A DNA stretch of 37,517 nucleotides, taken from NCBI GenBank assembly GCA_026224975.1, contig JAMFRW010000159.1:1-37517 (forward strand). Reading direction: 5' to 3'. Shown piece by piece: positions 1-8,255 of the stretch. A program made the translations under genes and the position numbers. Source of the DNA: Rhodoferax sp. Its GTDB lineage: Bacteria; Pseudomonadota; Gammaproteobacteria; Burkholderiales; Burkholderiaceae_C. Every line of letters starts with the position of its first letter. Position 1 is the stretch's first letter. The notes beneath the pieces were generated by a model that saw only the letters and a program-made list of their open reading frames with translations, did not search any database and was not told the DNA's origin.

Positions 1-728
1 AGCCACGAGCTGAGGGCGTACACCATGAACAGGCACATGAAAAAGGCGATCCAGAACATCACGGTGCTGAAGCCGCGGCCTTCCTGAAACAGCCGGCCGA
101 TCGGCGCACCGACCGCCTTGTCCTCACGCGGCAGCGCGAAGCGGTCGCCCGCCTGCGGCCGATACCCCGGGTCCTGACGAGCGGCAAGCGCTTGCAACTC
201 ATCGAGCCGGTTCTGCTTGATGAGGAAGGGCATCGATTCCGGCATCGATTTCAGGATGAACGGGATCAGCAACACCGGCAACCCCGCGGCGAGAAACACC
301 GAGGACCAGCCGTAGGCTTCCATCAAGCCTTTGCCGAGCAGCGCGGCCAGCATGCCGCCGACCGCGTAGCCGCTGAACATCAAGGTCACCATGGTGCTGC
401 GGATCTTCCTGGGCGAGTATTCGGTCATCTGCGCCACCACGTTCGGCATCACGCCGCCGATGCCCAGGCCGGCTAAAAACCGCATCGCACTGAAGGTCAC
501 CGGGTCGTGCGTCAACCCTGCTGCCGCCGTGAAGACGCTGAACAGCGCAATGCAGATCACGATGGCGCGCTTGCGACCGATCTTCATGATCGACGGCAGT
601 GCGATGCCGGCGACTGCCAGGTCATAGCCGTCGAAGATGATGATCAGGGCGCACCAGAAAAGCACCAGCTTGTGGAAGGCGTTGAAGCGGGCGTTGTCTG
701 CCAGCTTGTGGAGGTCGATGTCGCGCAT
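1..728 (-). CDS. benK: Aromatic acid:H+ symporter (MFS), partial at window edge, with apparent loss of TM2
   Basis: The gene starts at ATG 728 and runs off the left edge of the window, so only about 242 N-terminal residues are visible. The first helix carries the AAHS-family signature FDGYDLAVAGIALPSIM, and later segments (AGLGIGGVMPNVVAQMTEY, SGYAVGGMLAALLG) are typical of benzoate/4-hydroxybenzoate importers such as BenK and PcaK. It is the last gene of the cat-ben operon, 47 bases after benD, which supports uptake of benzoate across the inner membrane. Oddity: PSIMK is followed directly by IGRKRA. Family members carry roughly 30-40 residues here, covering the periplasmic loop, helix 2 and the first half of the cytoplasmic GxLxDRxGR motif. 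The frame is kept across the junction, so the protein is shortened, not truncated. Function is doubtful if the sequence is correct. Confidence 0.85.
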   Translation of the reverse strand, partial: MRDIDLHKLADNARFNAFHKLVLFWCALIIIFDGYDLAVAGIALPSIMKIGRKRAIVICIALFSVFTAAAGLTHDPVTFSAMRFLAGLGIGGVMPNVVAQMTEYSPRKIRSTMVTLMFSGYAVGGMLAALLGKGLMEAYGWSSVFLAAGLPVLLIPFILKSMPESMPFLIKQNRLDELQALAARQDPGYRPQAGDRFALPREDKAVGAPIGRLFQEGRGFSTVMFWIAFFMCLFMVYALSSW

Positions 729-775
729 GGTCTGTCTCGATGTGTGGGGGTTGAGGAATGACGGTCTTGTTGCCG

Positions 776-1564
776 TTAGCCGAGGTCGCCGCCGCCGACT
801 GGCAGGACGGTTCCGGTGATGTAGGACGATTCATCGGACGCGAGGAACAGGATGGGCGCCACTTGTTCGGCGATCGTCCCGTAGCGGTGCATCAGGCTGG
901 AGTCGACCGTCTGGTCGACCACGCCCTGATACCAGGCCTGCTCTTGCCGGCTGGGTTCGATCGCGGCCCGGTGGCGCGGCACGCGCCGCGGCGGCGCGTC
1001 AGTGCCGCCCGGGGCGGTCGCGTTGATGCGGATGCCGTCGCGCGTGTGCTCCATTGCGAGAGACGCGGTCAGCGCATTGACTCCACCCTTGGCTGCCGAA
1101 TAGGGCACGCGGTGAACGCCGCGGGTGGCAACCGACGAGACGTTGACGATCACGCCGCGCTTCTTCTCGACCATGTAGGGCAGCACCGCGCGACAGCACC
1201 ACAGCGTGGGGAACAGCGAGCGCCGAATCTCGGCCTCGATCTGCGCCTCCTCGTAGTGCTCGTAAGGCTTGGCCCAGATGGTGCCGCCGACGTTGTTGAT
1301 CAGCACGTCGATGCGCTCGAACCGCGCGAGGCATTGCGCAACGACCGCCTGTGCGCCGGCATAGGTTTCGAGATCGGCCTGGAAGGCCAGCGCCGTTCCG
1401 CCTTCGGCAGCAATCTCCGCCACCACTTCGCCGACGATGTCGGACCGGTCGACCGCCAGCACGGAGCCGCCCTCGGCCGCCACGCCCAGCGCCACGCTGC
1501 GGCCTATGCCTTGCGCGGCCCCGGTGACGATGACGACCTTGTTCTCGAACCGGTTGCCGCTCAT
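776..1564 (-). CDS. benD: Benzoate cis-diol dehydrogenase (1,6-dihydroxycyclohexa-2,4-diene-1-carboxylate dehydrogenase), SDR family
   Basis: The 262-residue protein is a classical short-chain dehydrogenase. It has the nucleotide-binding TGAAQGIG at residues 14-21, NNVGG near 90-94 and the catalytic triad Ser144, Tyr155 and Lys159 (YSAAK). In the benzoate pathway BenD oxidises the cis-diol made by BenABC, releasing CO2, NADH and catechol. The ATG at 1564 is chosen because it overlaps the benC stop by four bases (ATGA), implying translational coupling; an upstream in-frame ATG at 1642 would only add benC-coding sequence. Position directly after benABC and before the transporter makes BenD much more likely than another SDR. 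Confidence 0.93.
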   Translation of the reverse strand: MSGNRFENKVVIVTGAAQGIGRSVALGVAAEGGSVLAVDRSDIVGEVVAEIAAEGGTALAFQADLETYAGAQAVVAQCLARFERIDVLINNVGGTIWAKPYEHYEEAQIEAEIRRSLFPTLWCCRAVLPYMVEKKRGVIVNVSSVATRGVHRVPYSAAKGGVNALTASLAMEHTRDGIRINATAPGGTDAPPRRVPRHRAAIEPSRQEQAWYQGVVDQTVDSSLMHRYGTIAEQVAPILFLASDESSYITGTVLPVGGGDLG

Positions 1565-2577
1565 GCCGCCACCGTCTCGTTGGCCGACGAGAACTTCTCG
1601 AAGTGGAAGTTCTTCGGCGTCACGCCGACGCCGGCCATCCACTTGCGCACGCCTTCCACCATCGGCGGCGGGCCGCAGACATACACGTCGACGTTACCGT
1701 CGTGCAGATCGTCGGCCGAGAGGTGGTTCGTGACGTAGCCGAGCTTCCGGTGGCCGCTGCCCGCGTCCACCACACAGGTGAAAAACTCGAAGTCCGGCAG
1801 CGCCGCCTTCAGCGTGTTCAAGGTATCGACTTCGACCAGGTCCTCGTTCGTGTTGACGCCATAGCCCAGCCGGATCGGCTGGTCGGTCGGGTGGTCCTTC
1901 AGCCACAGCAGCATCGACAAAAACGGCGCGAGTCCCGTTCCGCCGGCCAGCATCAGAATGGGACGCACGGCCGATCGCAGGTAGAAGCTCCCATACGGCC
2001 CGGTGAACATCATGAAGTCGTCGGGCTGGGCCTTGTGGCGCATGTAGGTGCTCATCAGGCCGTCCGGCACGTCGCGGATCAGGAAGGCGAGTTCGGTCTG
2101 GTTCGGCGCGGAGCTGAACGAGTATGAACGGGTCTGCTTGCTGCCAGGCACCATCAGGTTCACATATTGGCCGGGCAGGAAGGCCAAGGGCCGCTCGGCC
2201 TGAACCGAGAACGACACTGTCGTCGCGGAATCGCGTTCGATCTTGGCCAGCTTGCCACCGTGTGCCGCTACCTCGGTCTTGCAGGCGGCCGACGAGGCGG
2301 GAATGCGAACCACGCAATCCGAAGTCGGCTTCATCTGGCAGGTCAGCACGTAGCCGTTGGCGGCCTCGTCATCGGCCAGCGCGTCCTCGATGTAGTCGCC
2401 CATCGTGAACGTGCCGCTCTCACAATGGCACTTGCAGGTGCCGCAGGCGCCGTCGCGGCAGTCCAGCGGGATGTTGATCTTGGCGCGATAAGCCGCGTCG
2501 GCGACGAGTTCGTTCGGCTCGCAAGGGATGATGCGCGAGACACCGTCCTCGAATTGCAATGCGATGTTGAATGACAT
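1561..2577 (-). CDS. benC: Benzoate 1,2-dioxygenase electron transfer component (ferredoxin-NADH reductase)
   Basis: The 338-residue cytoplasmic protein transfers electrons from NADH to the BenAB oxygenase. The N-terminal plant-type 2Fe-2S ferredoxin domain has Cys40, Cys45, Cys48 and Cys80 (CX4CX2CX31C). It is followed by a ferredoxin-reductase FAD domain (RSYSFSSAP) and an NAD domain (AGGTGLAPFLSML, CGPPPMVEG). The start is ATG 2577, preceded by a good ribosome site (GGAGACAAAG); a longer in-frame reading to 2691 enters a hairpin-rich spacer and is not believed. Neighbours are benB, 116 bases upstream, and benD, overlapping by four bases. The length is normal for BenC/XylZ. Confidence 0.95.
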   Translation of the reverse strand: MSFNIALQFEDGVSRIIPCEPNELVADAAYRAKINIPLDCRDGACGTCKCHCESGTFTMGDYIEDALADDEAANGYVLTCQMKPTSDCVVRIPASSAACKTEVAAHGGKLAKIERDSATTVSFSVQAERPLAFLPGQYVNLMVPGSKQTRSYSFSSAPNQTELAFLIRDVPDGLMSTYMRHKAQPDDFMMFTGPYGSFYLRSAVRPILMLAGGTGLAPFLSMLLWLKDHPTDQPIRLGYGVNTNEDLVEVDTLNTLKAALPDFEFFTCVVDAGSGHRKLGYVTNHLSADDLHDGNVDVYVCGPPPMVEGVRKWMAGVGVTPKNFHFEKFSSANETVAA

Positions 2578-2646
2578 CTTTGTCTCCAAATGAATGTTGA
2601 GCGAAGAGGCCGGCAGAGCGCCGGGCCGCCCCAAGCCGGCCGGCGA

Positions 2647-2663
2647 CCCACCCGGCGGGTGGG
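2647..2663. other. Perfect GC-rich hairpin in the benB-benC spacer
   Basis: The arms CCCACCC (2647-2653) and GGGTGGG (2657-2663) form a seven-base stem with a three-base GGC loop. It lies in a 116-base spacer (2578-2693), the only sizeable gap among the otherwise tightly packed ben genes. The surrounding sequence is also rich in GCCGG/CCGGC repeats. No run of T follows in the direction of transcription, so it does not look like an intrinsic terminator. It may be a processing or stability stem in the operon mRNA; that role is inference. Confidence 0.5.
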
Positions 2664-2693
2664 GCCGGTACGCCGGCACCGGGTGCCCCATTT

Positions 2694-3182
2694 CTAGATG
2701 TGGTAGATGTCGAGCAGGTGGTGGATGTAGTCGTTCTTCAGGACGACGTACTTGCGCTTGATCAGCGGCTTCTCACCGCTCACATCGAGCGTGTATTGCG
2801 AAGTACCGAAGTACACGTCGACGATGTCGTAGCGGAAGCTGTGTGTCGTCCAGTTGAAGGTCAGCACGCAGCGCTCGGCGTCCTGCGACAGGATCTCGAG
2901 GTTGACGATCGCGTGGCCGGTTCGCGTGTCGGGCATCGTCGCGCTGGAGCGATCTGTCTGGATACGGAAGACCCGGTCTTCCAGACCCTGCTTGCTCGGG
3001 TAGTAGATCAACGAGACTTCGTTGTTCGGGTCGGTCGTGAGCTTGTCGTCGTCGTCCCACGAGGGCATGAAGAACTCGGCGTCGTCGGCGTAACAGGCGA
3101 GCCAGTCGGCCCAGCGGTGTTCGTCTAGCGCGCGCGCTTCGGCATACACGAAGGCCTGCAGGGCTTGGTAGGAGAGCATCAT
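2694..3182 (-). CDS. benB: Benzoate 1,2-dioxygenase, beta (small) subunit
   Basis: The 162-residue protein matches the ring-hydroxylating dioxygenase beta-subunit fold (NTF2/scytalone dehydratase-like). It has the typical N-terminal segment [19 protein letters not shown] and the C-terminal [23 protein letters not shown]-type tail. It assembles with BenA into the oxygenase hexamer and has no catalytic metal of its own. The start is a double ATG (3182 and 3179); the first overlaps the benA stop as ATGA, so translation is probably coupled. The length is standard for the family. Confidence 0.95.
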   Translation of the reverse strand: MMLSYQALQAFVYAEARALDEHRWADWLACYADDAEFFMPSWDDDDKLTTDPNNEVSLIYYPSKQGLEDRVFRIQTDRSSATMPDTRTGHAIVNLEILSQDAERCVLTFNWTTHSFRYDIVDVYFGTSQYTLDVSGEKPLIKRKYVVLKNDYIHHLLDIYHI

Positions 3183-4543
3183 GCGGCCCCCTCGGCCACA
3201 TAGGCCTTCTTCATCGTCTGCAGCCAGTATTCATGCTGGCCGATGTAGAGGCCCTCGTCCTCTGTCTTCACGCAGCTCAGCTCGGGCTTCAGGCCGATCA
3301 GGTCGGCAGTGGCATCCGCCCCCTTGATCCAGTGCGTGGCGCCACGGCTCATGTCGTTCCACTTGACGGCCCGTGCGCCGTAGCCGTGCTGGCAGGAGCG
3401 GAACTCCTCCAGGTCGTCGGGCGTGGCCATGCCGGTGGCGTTGAAGAAGTCTTCGTATTGCCGCAGGCGGCGTGTGCGCGACTCCGGCGCTTCGCCCTTG
3501 GGCGCGATGCAGTAGATCGTCACCTCGGTCTTGTCGACCGCGATCGGCCGCACGATGCGAATCTGCGAGCTGAACTGGTCCATCAGATAGACGTTCGGGT
3601 AGAGGCACAGGTTCCGTGATTTGCCCAGCATCCAGTCGGCCCGCGCCTCGCCGAACTTCGTCACCCATTCGGCGCGCTGCGAATACAGCGGCCGGTCTTC
3701 GGGGTTCGACCAGTTGGTCCAGAGCAGCAGGTGGCCGTGCTTGAAGGTGTAGGAGCCGCCGCCCTGCTTGGCCCATTGGCCGGCGTTCATGGCCTTGACC
3801 GTATCGACCTTGCCATCGGCGCTGCGCCGGCTCGTCGTGGCCGCATAGTTCCAGTGAACAGACGAGACGTGGTAGCCATCGGCACCGTTTTCGGCGCCGA
3901 GCTTCCAGTTGCCATCGAAGGTGTAGGTCGAGGCGCCGCGCAGCACTTCGATGCCCTCGGGCGATTGGTCCACGATCATGTCGATGATCTTGGCCGCCTC
4001 GCCCAGGTGCTCCTTCAGCGGTGCCACATCGGGGTTGACGCTGCCGAACAGAAAGCCGCGGTAGTTTTCGAAGGCGCCGAGGGCATGAAGGTCATGGCTG
4101 CCTTCGCAGTTGAAGCTCGGCGGGTAGCCGGCCTCCGTGCTGTTGTCCTTGACCTTGAGCAGCTTGCCCTTGTTGCTGAAGGTCCAGCCGTGGAAGGGGC
4201 AGGTGAAGCTCGCCTTGTTGCCCTTCTTGTGCCGGCACAGGATCGCACCGCGGTGCGTGCAGGTGTTGGCCAGCGCGTTGAGCTGGCCGTCCTTGCTGCG
4301 GGTGATGACGACCGGCTGGCGGCCGATGTAGACGGTCAGGTAGTCGTTGACGTTGGCGATCTGGCTCTCGTGGGCCAAATAGACCCAGTTGCCTTCGAAG
4401 ATGTGCTTCATCTCCAGATCGAACAGCTGCTCGTCGGTGAAGACCGACCGGTCGAGCCGGTACAGGTGCTTGACGGGATCGTCTTGCAACAGCGCATCGA
4501 GCTTGGGCAAGTTCGCGTGGGGGACGGGGTAGATGGGGATCAC
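3179..4543 (-). CDS. benA: Benzoate 1,2-dioxygenase, alpha (large) subunit, Rieske non-haem iron oxygenase
   Basis: The 454-residue catalytic subunit adds both atoms of O2 to benzoate, giving the 1,2-cis-diol-1-carboxylate. The Rieske cluster ligands are Cys95, His97, Cys115 and His118 (CTH...CPFH). The mononuclear iron site shows the [10 protein letters not shown] motif with His225 and His230. The start is GTG at 4543, preceded by AGGAGACTCCC, a strong ribosome site with good spacing. The gene lies 23 bases after catA and overlaps benB by four bases. The sequence resembles BenA/XylX-type alpha subunits; anthranilate dioxygenase AntA is the main alternative, but the complete benABCD-benK order favours benzoate. 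Confidence 0.95.
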   Translation of the reverse strand: MIPIYPVPHANLPKLDALLQDDPVKHLYRLDRSVFTDEQLFDLEMKHIFEGNWVYLAHESQIANVNDYLTVYIGRQPVVITRSKDGQLNALANTCTHRGAILCRHKKGNKASFTCPFHGWTFSNKGKLLKVKDNSTEAGYPPSFNCEGSHDLHALGAFENYRGFLFGSVNPDVAPLKEHLGEAAKIIDMIVDQSPEGIEVLRGASTYTFDGNWKLGAENGADGYHVSSVHWNYAATTSRRSADGKVDTVKAMNAGQWAKQGGGSYTFKHGHLLLWTNWSNPEDRPLYSQRAEWVTKFGEARADWMLGKSRNLCLYPNVYLMDQFSSQIRIVRPIAVDKTEVTIYCIAPKGEAPESRTRRLRQYEDFFNATGMATPDDLEEFRSCQHGYGARAVKWNDMSRGATHWIKGADATADLIGLKPELSCVKTEDEGLYIGQHEYWLQTMKKAYVAEGAA

Positions 4544-4566
4544 GGGAGTCTCCTAGTCCGCGCTGC

Positions 4567-5487
4567 TCAGCCGACCGCGCGCGCCAGACGGGCTTCGGGT
4601 GCAGACTCGTCCTCGCTGGCGGCCGGCTGCATCACGAAGTCGAAGGGCACGCGGGTGAACGGCTCATTCACACCAAGAGACTCGTAGCCCTTGGGCGAGG
4701 TGTTCGGCTCCAGCTTCAGGATCAGCCCGTCGCGGGTGGCGAACGCGAAGTCATCGTCGATGAAGCTGTCACCGGGCACGTTGACCTGTGTCGTGAGGGT
4801 GCGAAGGCCGGGGGCGGCGACCAGGAAATGGATGTGGGCCGGGCGGTTGCCGTGGCGGCCGATGGCGGTGAAGATCTCCGCGGTCGGGCTGTTCGGCGGG
4901 ATGGCGTAGCCGGGCGGCAGGAAGCTGCGGAAGCGGTAGCGGCCCTGGGCATCGGTCTCGATGCGGCGGCGCAGCGCGTATTCGGCCTGGTCGGGATCGA
5001 AATGCGAATAGCGGCCCAACTCGTTGGCATGCCACACGTCGACGATGGCGCCGGCCACCGGCTTGCCGTTCAAGTCCAGCACGCGGCCCTCCATGACCAT
5101 GGTTTCGCCACGCTTGGCGTCGCCTGCTTCGTCGACGCGCGTCTCGTATTTGGAGAGCGGCGCGCCGGCAATGTAGAGCGGCCCTTCGATGGCGCGCGGC
5201 GTGCCCGCCAGGCGGCCGGCGCGTTCGTCGGCTTCGTCGGAGCGGATGTCGAGCAGGCGGTCGAAACCCAGGCCGGCAGTGATCAGGCCGCCCTGGCCAC
5301 TCGCACCGAGCCGCGACAGCCAGTCGACACCGACCCAGAATTCATCGGGGGTGATGTCCAGATCGTCGATGGCGCGAAACAGGTCGCCGACGATGCGGGC
5401 CACGATCTTCTGGGCACGCGGGCTGCCGTTCGGCCGGTTCGATTCGGTCACGCGGGTCAGCAATTGAGATTGGGTGAATTCGTTCAT
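4567..5487 (-). CDS. catA: Catechol 1,2-dioxygenase (intradiol)
   Basis: The 306-residue cytoplasmic enzyme cleaves catechol between the hydroxyls to cis,cis-muconate. The N-terminal helical dimerisation domain precedes the catalytic beta-sandwich. The ferric ligands are Tyr160 (GRYSHFD), Tyr194 (PPGYAIPP), His218 and His220 (RPAHIHF), all present. The ATG at 5487 is preceded by GGAGA. It follows catC after an 83-base spacer with no clear signal and precedes benA by 23 bases. All key residues point to a normal, active catechol dioxygenase. Confidence 0.96.
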   Translation of the reverse strand: MNEFTQSQLLTRVTESNRPNGSPRAQKIVARIVGDLFRAIDDLDITPDEFWVGVDWLSRLGASGQGGLITAGLGFDRLLDIRSDEADERAGRLAGTPRAIEGPLYIAGAPLSKYETRVDEAGDAKRGETMVMEGRVLDLNGKPVAGAIVDVWHANELGRYSHFDPDQAEYALRRRIETDAQGRYRFRSFLPPGYAIPPNSPTAEIFTAIGRHGNRPAHIHFLVAAPGLRTLTTQVNVPGDSFIDDDFAFATRDGLILKLEPNTSPKGYESLGVNEPFTRVPFDFVMQPAASEDESAPEARLARAVG

Positions 5488-5570
5488 GGTCTATGTCTCC
5501 AGTGGGTCGGGGTTCCGGGGATTTGCCGGGGCGGGGTGAAGGGGTGCAGTGGCGATGGAAGGGCGTCGCG

Positions 5571-5861
5571 TCAGCGGTCGTCGTCGTGGACCGACGAGGC
5601 ATGCCGGCACAGCGGCTGGACCTCGATGTCCATGTAGGGGAAGAGCGGCAAGGTCATCAGCGTGTCGTGCAACGCGGCGTTGTCGGCCACATCGAAGACG
5701 CTGACGTTGGCGTAGCGGCCAGCGATGCGCCAGAGGTGGCGCCACACGCCGGCGCGCTGCAACTCCTGGGCGATCTGCTTCTCGCGCGCCTTGAGCCGGT
5801 CGGCATCGGCCGGCGGCATGTCGTGCGGAAGGCGAACAATCATTCGAACGTGAAAGAGCAT
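5571..5861 (-). CDS. catC: Muconolactone delta-isomerase
   Basis: The 96-residue protein has the N-terminal MLFHVRMIVRLP and central WRIAGRYANVSVFDV segments characteristic of muconolactone isomerase, which converts (+)-muconolactone to 3-oxoadipate enol-lactone. The ATG at 5861 is preceded by TTGAGGACATCGCC, so the ribosome site overlaps the catB stop codon. The gap from catB is ten bases, indicating co-translation. The length is standard for this small decameric enzyme. Confidence 0.95.
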   Translation of the reverse strand: MLFHVRMIVRLPHDMPPADADRLKAREKQIAQELQRAGVWRHLWRIAGRYANVSVFDVADNAALHDTLMTLPLFPYMDIEVQPLCRHASSVHDDDR

Positions 5862-5871
5862 GGCGATGTCC

Positions 5872-7038
5872 TCAAGCGGTGATGGCAACGGTGTGCGACG
5901 AGCGGTCGCGGCGGTAGAAGGCGAGCTTGTCGAGATCGAGTTGCACACCGAGCCCGGGCACTTGCGGCAATTGCAGTTCGTAGTCGCGGTACTCCGGCCG
6001 CTGAACGACGATGTCGTCCTTGAGCAGCAGCGGGCCGAACAATTCGGTGCCCCAGGCGAGCGTGGGGCAGGCGGCGAACACATGCGCTGCGGCGATGCTG
6101 CCGACACTCCCTTCGAGCAGCGTGCCGCCGTAGATGCCCACGCCTGCGGCATCGGCCACCGCCGCGGCGCGCAGCGTCGGCCACAGGCCGCCGGCCTGCG
6201 AGATCTTCAAGGCATACACATCGGCCGCGCCCTCGGCGGCAAGATCGAAGGCGTCTGTCGCGTCATGCACCGCTTCGTCGGCCATGAGCGCCACATCGAA
6301 GCGCTCGGCGAGCCGGCGCAGTGCACGCCGGTTGCGGCGGGCGACGGGCTGTTCGATCAGGGCGACGCCGGCCGCTTCGAGCGCTGCGATGCCGCGCACC
6401 GCGGTCGGCTCGTCCCAGGCCTGGTTCACGTCGACGGTCAGCATCACTTCGTCGCCGAGGCCGCGGCGAATCGCCTGTACATGCGCGATGTCCTCTGCCA
6501 GCGGGTGGCTGCCGATCTTGAGCTTGAAGACCTTGTGGCGGCGCGCTTCGATGAGCGCCACGGCCTCGTCCACATCACGCGCCGCATCACCGCTCGCCAG
6601 TGTCCACAGCACCGGCAAGGCATCGCGCACCGCGCCGCCGAGCAGCGCATGCACCGGCAGGCCCAGGCGCTGGCCTTGTGCATCCAGCAGCGCCGTTTCG
6701 ATGGCCGACTTGGCGAAGGAGTTGCCTTGCACCGAGGCGGCGATGCGCTTCATGGCCATGGCGACTCGGGTGGCGTCCTGGCCGACCAGCAGCGGCGCCA
6801 CGTAGGTATCGATCGCGCTCTTGATGCTCTCGGGGCTCTGGTCGCCATAGGCGAGGCCGCCGATGGTGGTGGCCTCGCCGATGCCGGTGACACCATCGCT
6901 GCACACGAGGCGCACGATCACGAGTGTCTGCCGCATCATGGTGGTCATCGCGAGCTTGTGGGCGCGGATGGTCGGCAGGTCGACCAGAACGGCGTCGATC
7001 GATTGCATGGTGGGGTACTTGGGTGGGTTCGAGTTCAT
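5872..7038 (-). CDS. catB: Muconate cycloisomerase
   Basis: The protein (388 residues from ATG 7038) belongs to the enolase superfamily and cycloisomerises cis,cis-muconate to (+)-muconolactone. The N-terminal VDLPTIRAHKLAM segment is diagnostic. The barrel has the VFKLKIG lysines, metal ligands in VDVNQAWDE, IEQPV and MADEA, and the ALKISQAGG lysine. The start is uncertain: ATG codons occur at 7059, 7038 and 7008, none with a strong ribosome site. If the CatR site centred at 7103 lies near -65, transcription would begin near 7038 and ATG 7008 (MQSIDAV) would be the start. It is the first gene of the cat-ben operon. Confidence 0.93.
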   Translation of the reverse strand: MNSNPPKYPTMQSIDAVLVDLPTIRAHKLAMTTMMRQTLVIVRLVCSDGVTGIGEATTIGGLAYGDQSPESIKSAIDTYVAPLLVGQDATRVAMAMKRIAASVQGNSFAKSAIETALLDAQGQRLGLPVHALLGGAVRDALPVLWTLASGDAARDVDEAVALIEARRHKVFKLKIGSHPLAEDIAHVQAIRRGLGDEVMLTVDVNQAWDEPTAVRGIAALEAAGVALIEQPVARRNRRALRRLAERFDVALMADEAVHDATDAFDLAAEGAADVYALKISQAGGLWPTLRAAAVADAAGVGIYGGTLLEGSVGSIAAAHVFAACPTLAWGTELFGPLLLKDDIVVQRPEYRDYELQLPQVPGLGVQLDLDKLAFYRRDRSSHTVAITA

Positions 7039-7095
7039 GGGATGAATCTTGATTCCCATAGCGCGTTTGGTCCAATATCGATTGGGTCCGGCAAA

Positions 7096-7110
7096 ATACC
7101 TTCAAGGTAT
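7096..7110. promoter_or_regulatory. CatR/BenM-type LysR operator between catR and catB
   Basis: ATACCTTCAAGGTAT is a perfect palindrome that fits the ATAC-N7-GTAT consensus known for BenM/CatM regulators and the general LysR T-N11-A rule. It lies in the 134-base divergent spacer, about 65 bases before the preferred catB start. The last bases form TATACA, a possible -10 of catR, so binding could repress catR. An imperfect dyad, CCAAT-ATCG-ATTGG at 7072-7085, may be the weaker second site nearer to catB. Confidence 0.75.
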
Positions 7111-7172
7111 ACAGGCGTCGGGTTTCTACTGAGCCGATCCGTCCCGAGTCGACCCCCACAGAGGAAGCCACC

Positions 7173-8132
7173 ATGAATCTCGAACTCCGCCACCTGCGCT
7201 ACTTCACCGCCGTTGCGCGCGAACTGAGCTTCAGCCGGGCGGCCGAGCAGTTGCACATTGCGCAGCCGCCGCTGAGCCGCCAGGTTCGATCGCTGGAGGA
7301 CGAACTCGGCGCCGAGTTGCTGGACCGTGGCTCGCGCCCGCTGCGCCTCACGCCGGCGGGCCGCTTCTTCCAGATCCAGGCCCAGCAGATGCTCGATCGC
7401 ATGACCGAGGTTCAGGAAGCCACCGCCCGGATCGCTGGCGGTGGCCGCACCTGGTTCGGTCTCGGCTTCGTCCCCTCGACGCTTTACGGCGCCTTGCCGG
7501 AAGTGATCCGGCGTTTCCGCGAGGCGCAACCCTCGGTCGAGTTGAGCCTCTTCGAGATGACCACAGTCGAGCAGATGGACGCCTTGAAGGCGGGCCGCAT
7601 CGATGTGGGGTTCGGTCGCCTGCGGTTCGAGGACGACGACATCGTCGGCGAGCTGGTGCGAGACGAAATCGTCGTCGCGGCGCTGCCGGCCAACCACCGC
7701 CTGCTCAAGCACAAGAGCCTGACGTTGGCCAAGCTCGCGTCCGAGCCGCTGCTGCTGTACCCCGCCAAGCCCCGGCCGAGTTATGCAGACCAGGTGCTGG
7801 AGATGTTCCGCTCACGCGGGCTGAAGCCGACGGTGGCGATGGAAGCAAACGAGGTGCAGACCGCCATAGGTCTGGTCGTGGCCGGCATCGGCTATGCGCT
7901 GGTGCCGGGCTCGGTCCAGGCGCTGGACCGGGCCGGCGTCGTCTACAGGCCGCTGAGCGACGAAGGCGTGACCACGCCGATCATCATGAATCGGCGGCGC
8001 GACGACGATTCGGAGTTGACGACCTACATCCGCACGATGGTGCGCGCACTGCCGACGTCGACGCTCGGCAAGCCGAAGCCGCCTGCCACGCCCGCTGCAG
8101 CGAACAATCCGGCGGGATCGCGCGGCCGCTGA
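7173..8132 (+). CDS. catR: LysR-type regulator of the cat/ben operon
   Basis: The 319-residue protein has an N-terminal winged HTH (LRYFTAVARELSFSRAAEQL, then PPLSRQVRSLE) and a periplasmic-binding-like effector domain. FGLGFVPSTLYGALPEVIRRF resembles BenM/CatM/CatR. These regulators respond to cis,cis-muconate (and, for BenM, benzoate). It is transcribed away from catB, with ATG 7173 preceded by GAGGAA. The divergent arrangement and the shared operator make it the likely activator of the whole cat-ben operon; which effector it senses cannot be read from the sequence. The C-terminus ends in an Ala/Pro/Gly-rich tail. Confidence 0.9.
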   Translation: MNLELRHLRYFTAVARELSFSRAAEQLHIAQPPLSRQVRSLEDELGAELLDRGSRPLRLTPAGRFFQIQAQQMLDRMTEVQEATARIAGGGRTWFGLGFVPSTLYGALPEVIRRFREAQPSVELSLFEMTTVEQMDALKAGRIDVGFGRLRFEDDDIVGELVRDEIVVAALPANHRLLKHKSLTLAKLASEPLLLYPAKPRPSYADQVLEMFRSRGLKPTVAMEANEVQTAIGLVVAGIGYALVPGSVQALDRAGVVYRPLSDEGVTTPIIMNRRRDDDSELTTYIRTMVRALPTSTLGKPKPPATPAAANNPAGSRGR

Positions 8133-8255
8133 TCACGCTCCCACCTGCCGCAGGGTGTCGAAACGCCCTGAGGTTGCGCGCCGTCGAGCCGGTACGATGC
8201 GTGCGCAGCGGGCCAGCGATGGCTCGCCGTCCACCTTCGTGCCCGAACCCGACCC

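Noticed and set aside
1564-1642. Longer N-terminus of benD starting at 1642
   Set aside because: The extra 26 residues are Arg-rich shadow sequence of benC, and SDR homology begins right after ATG 1564, which overlaps the benC stop.
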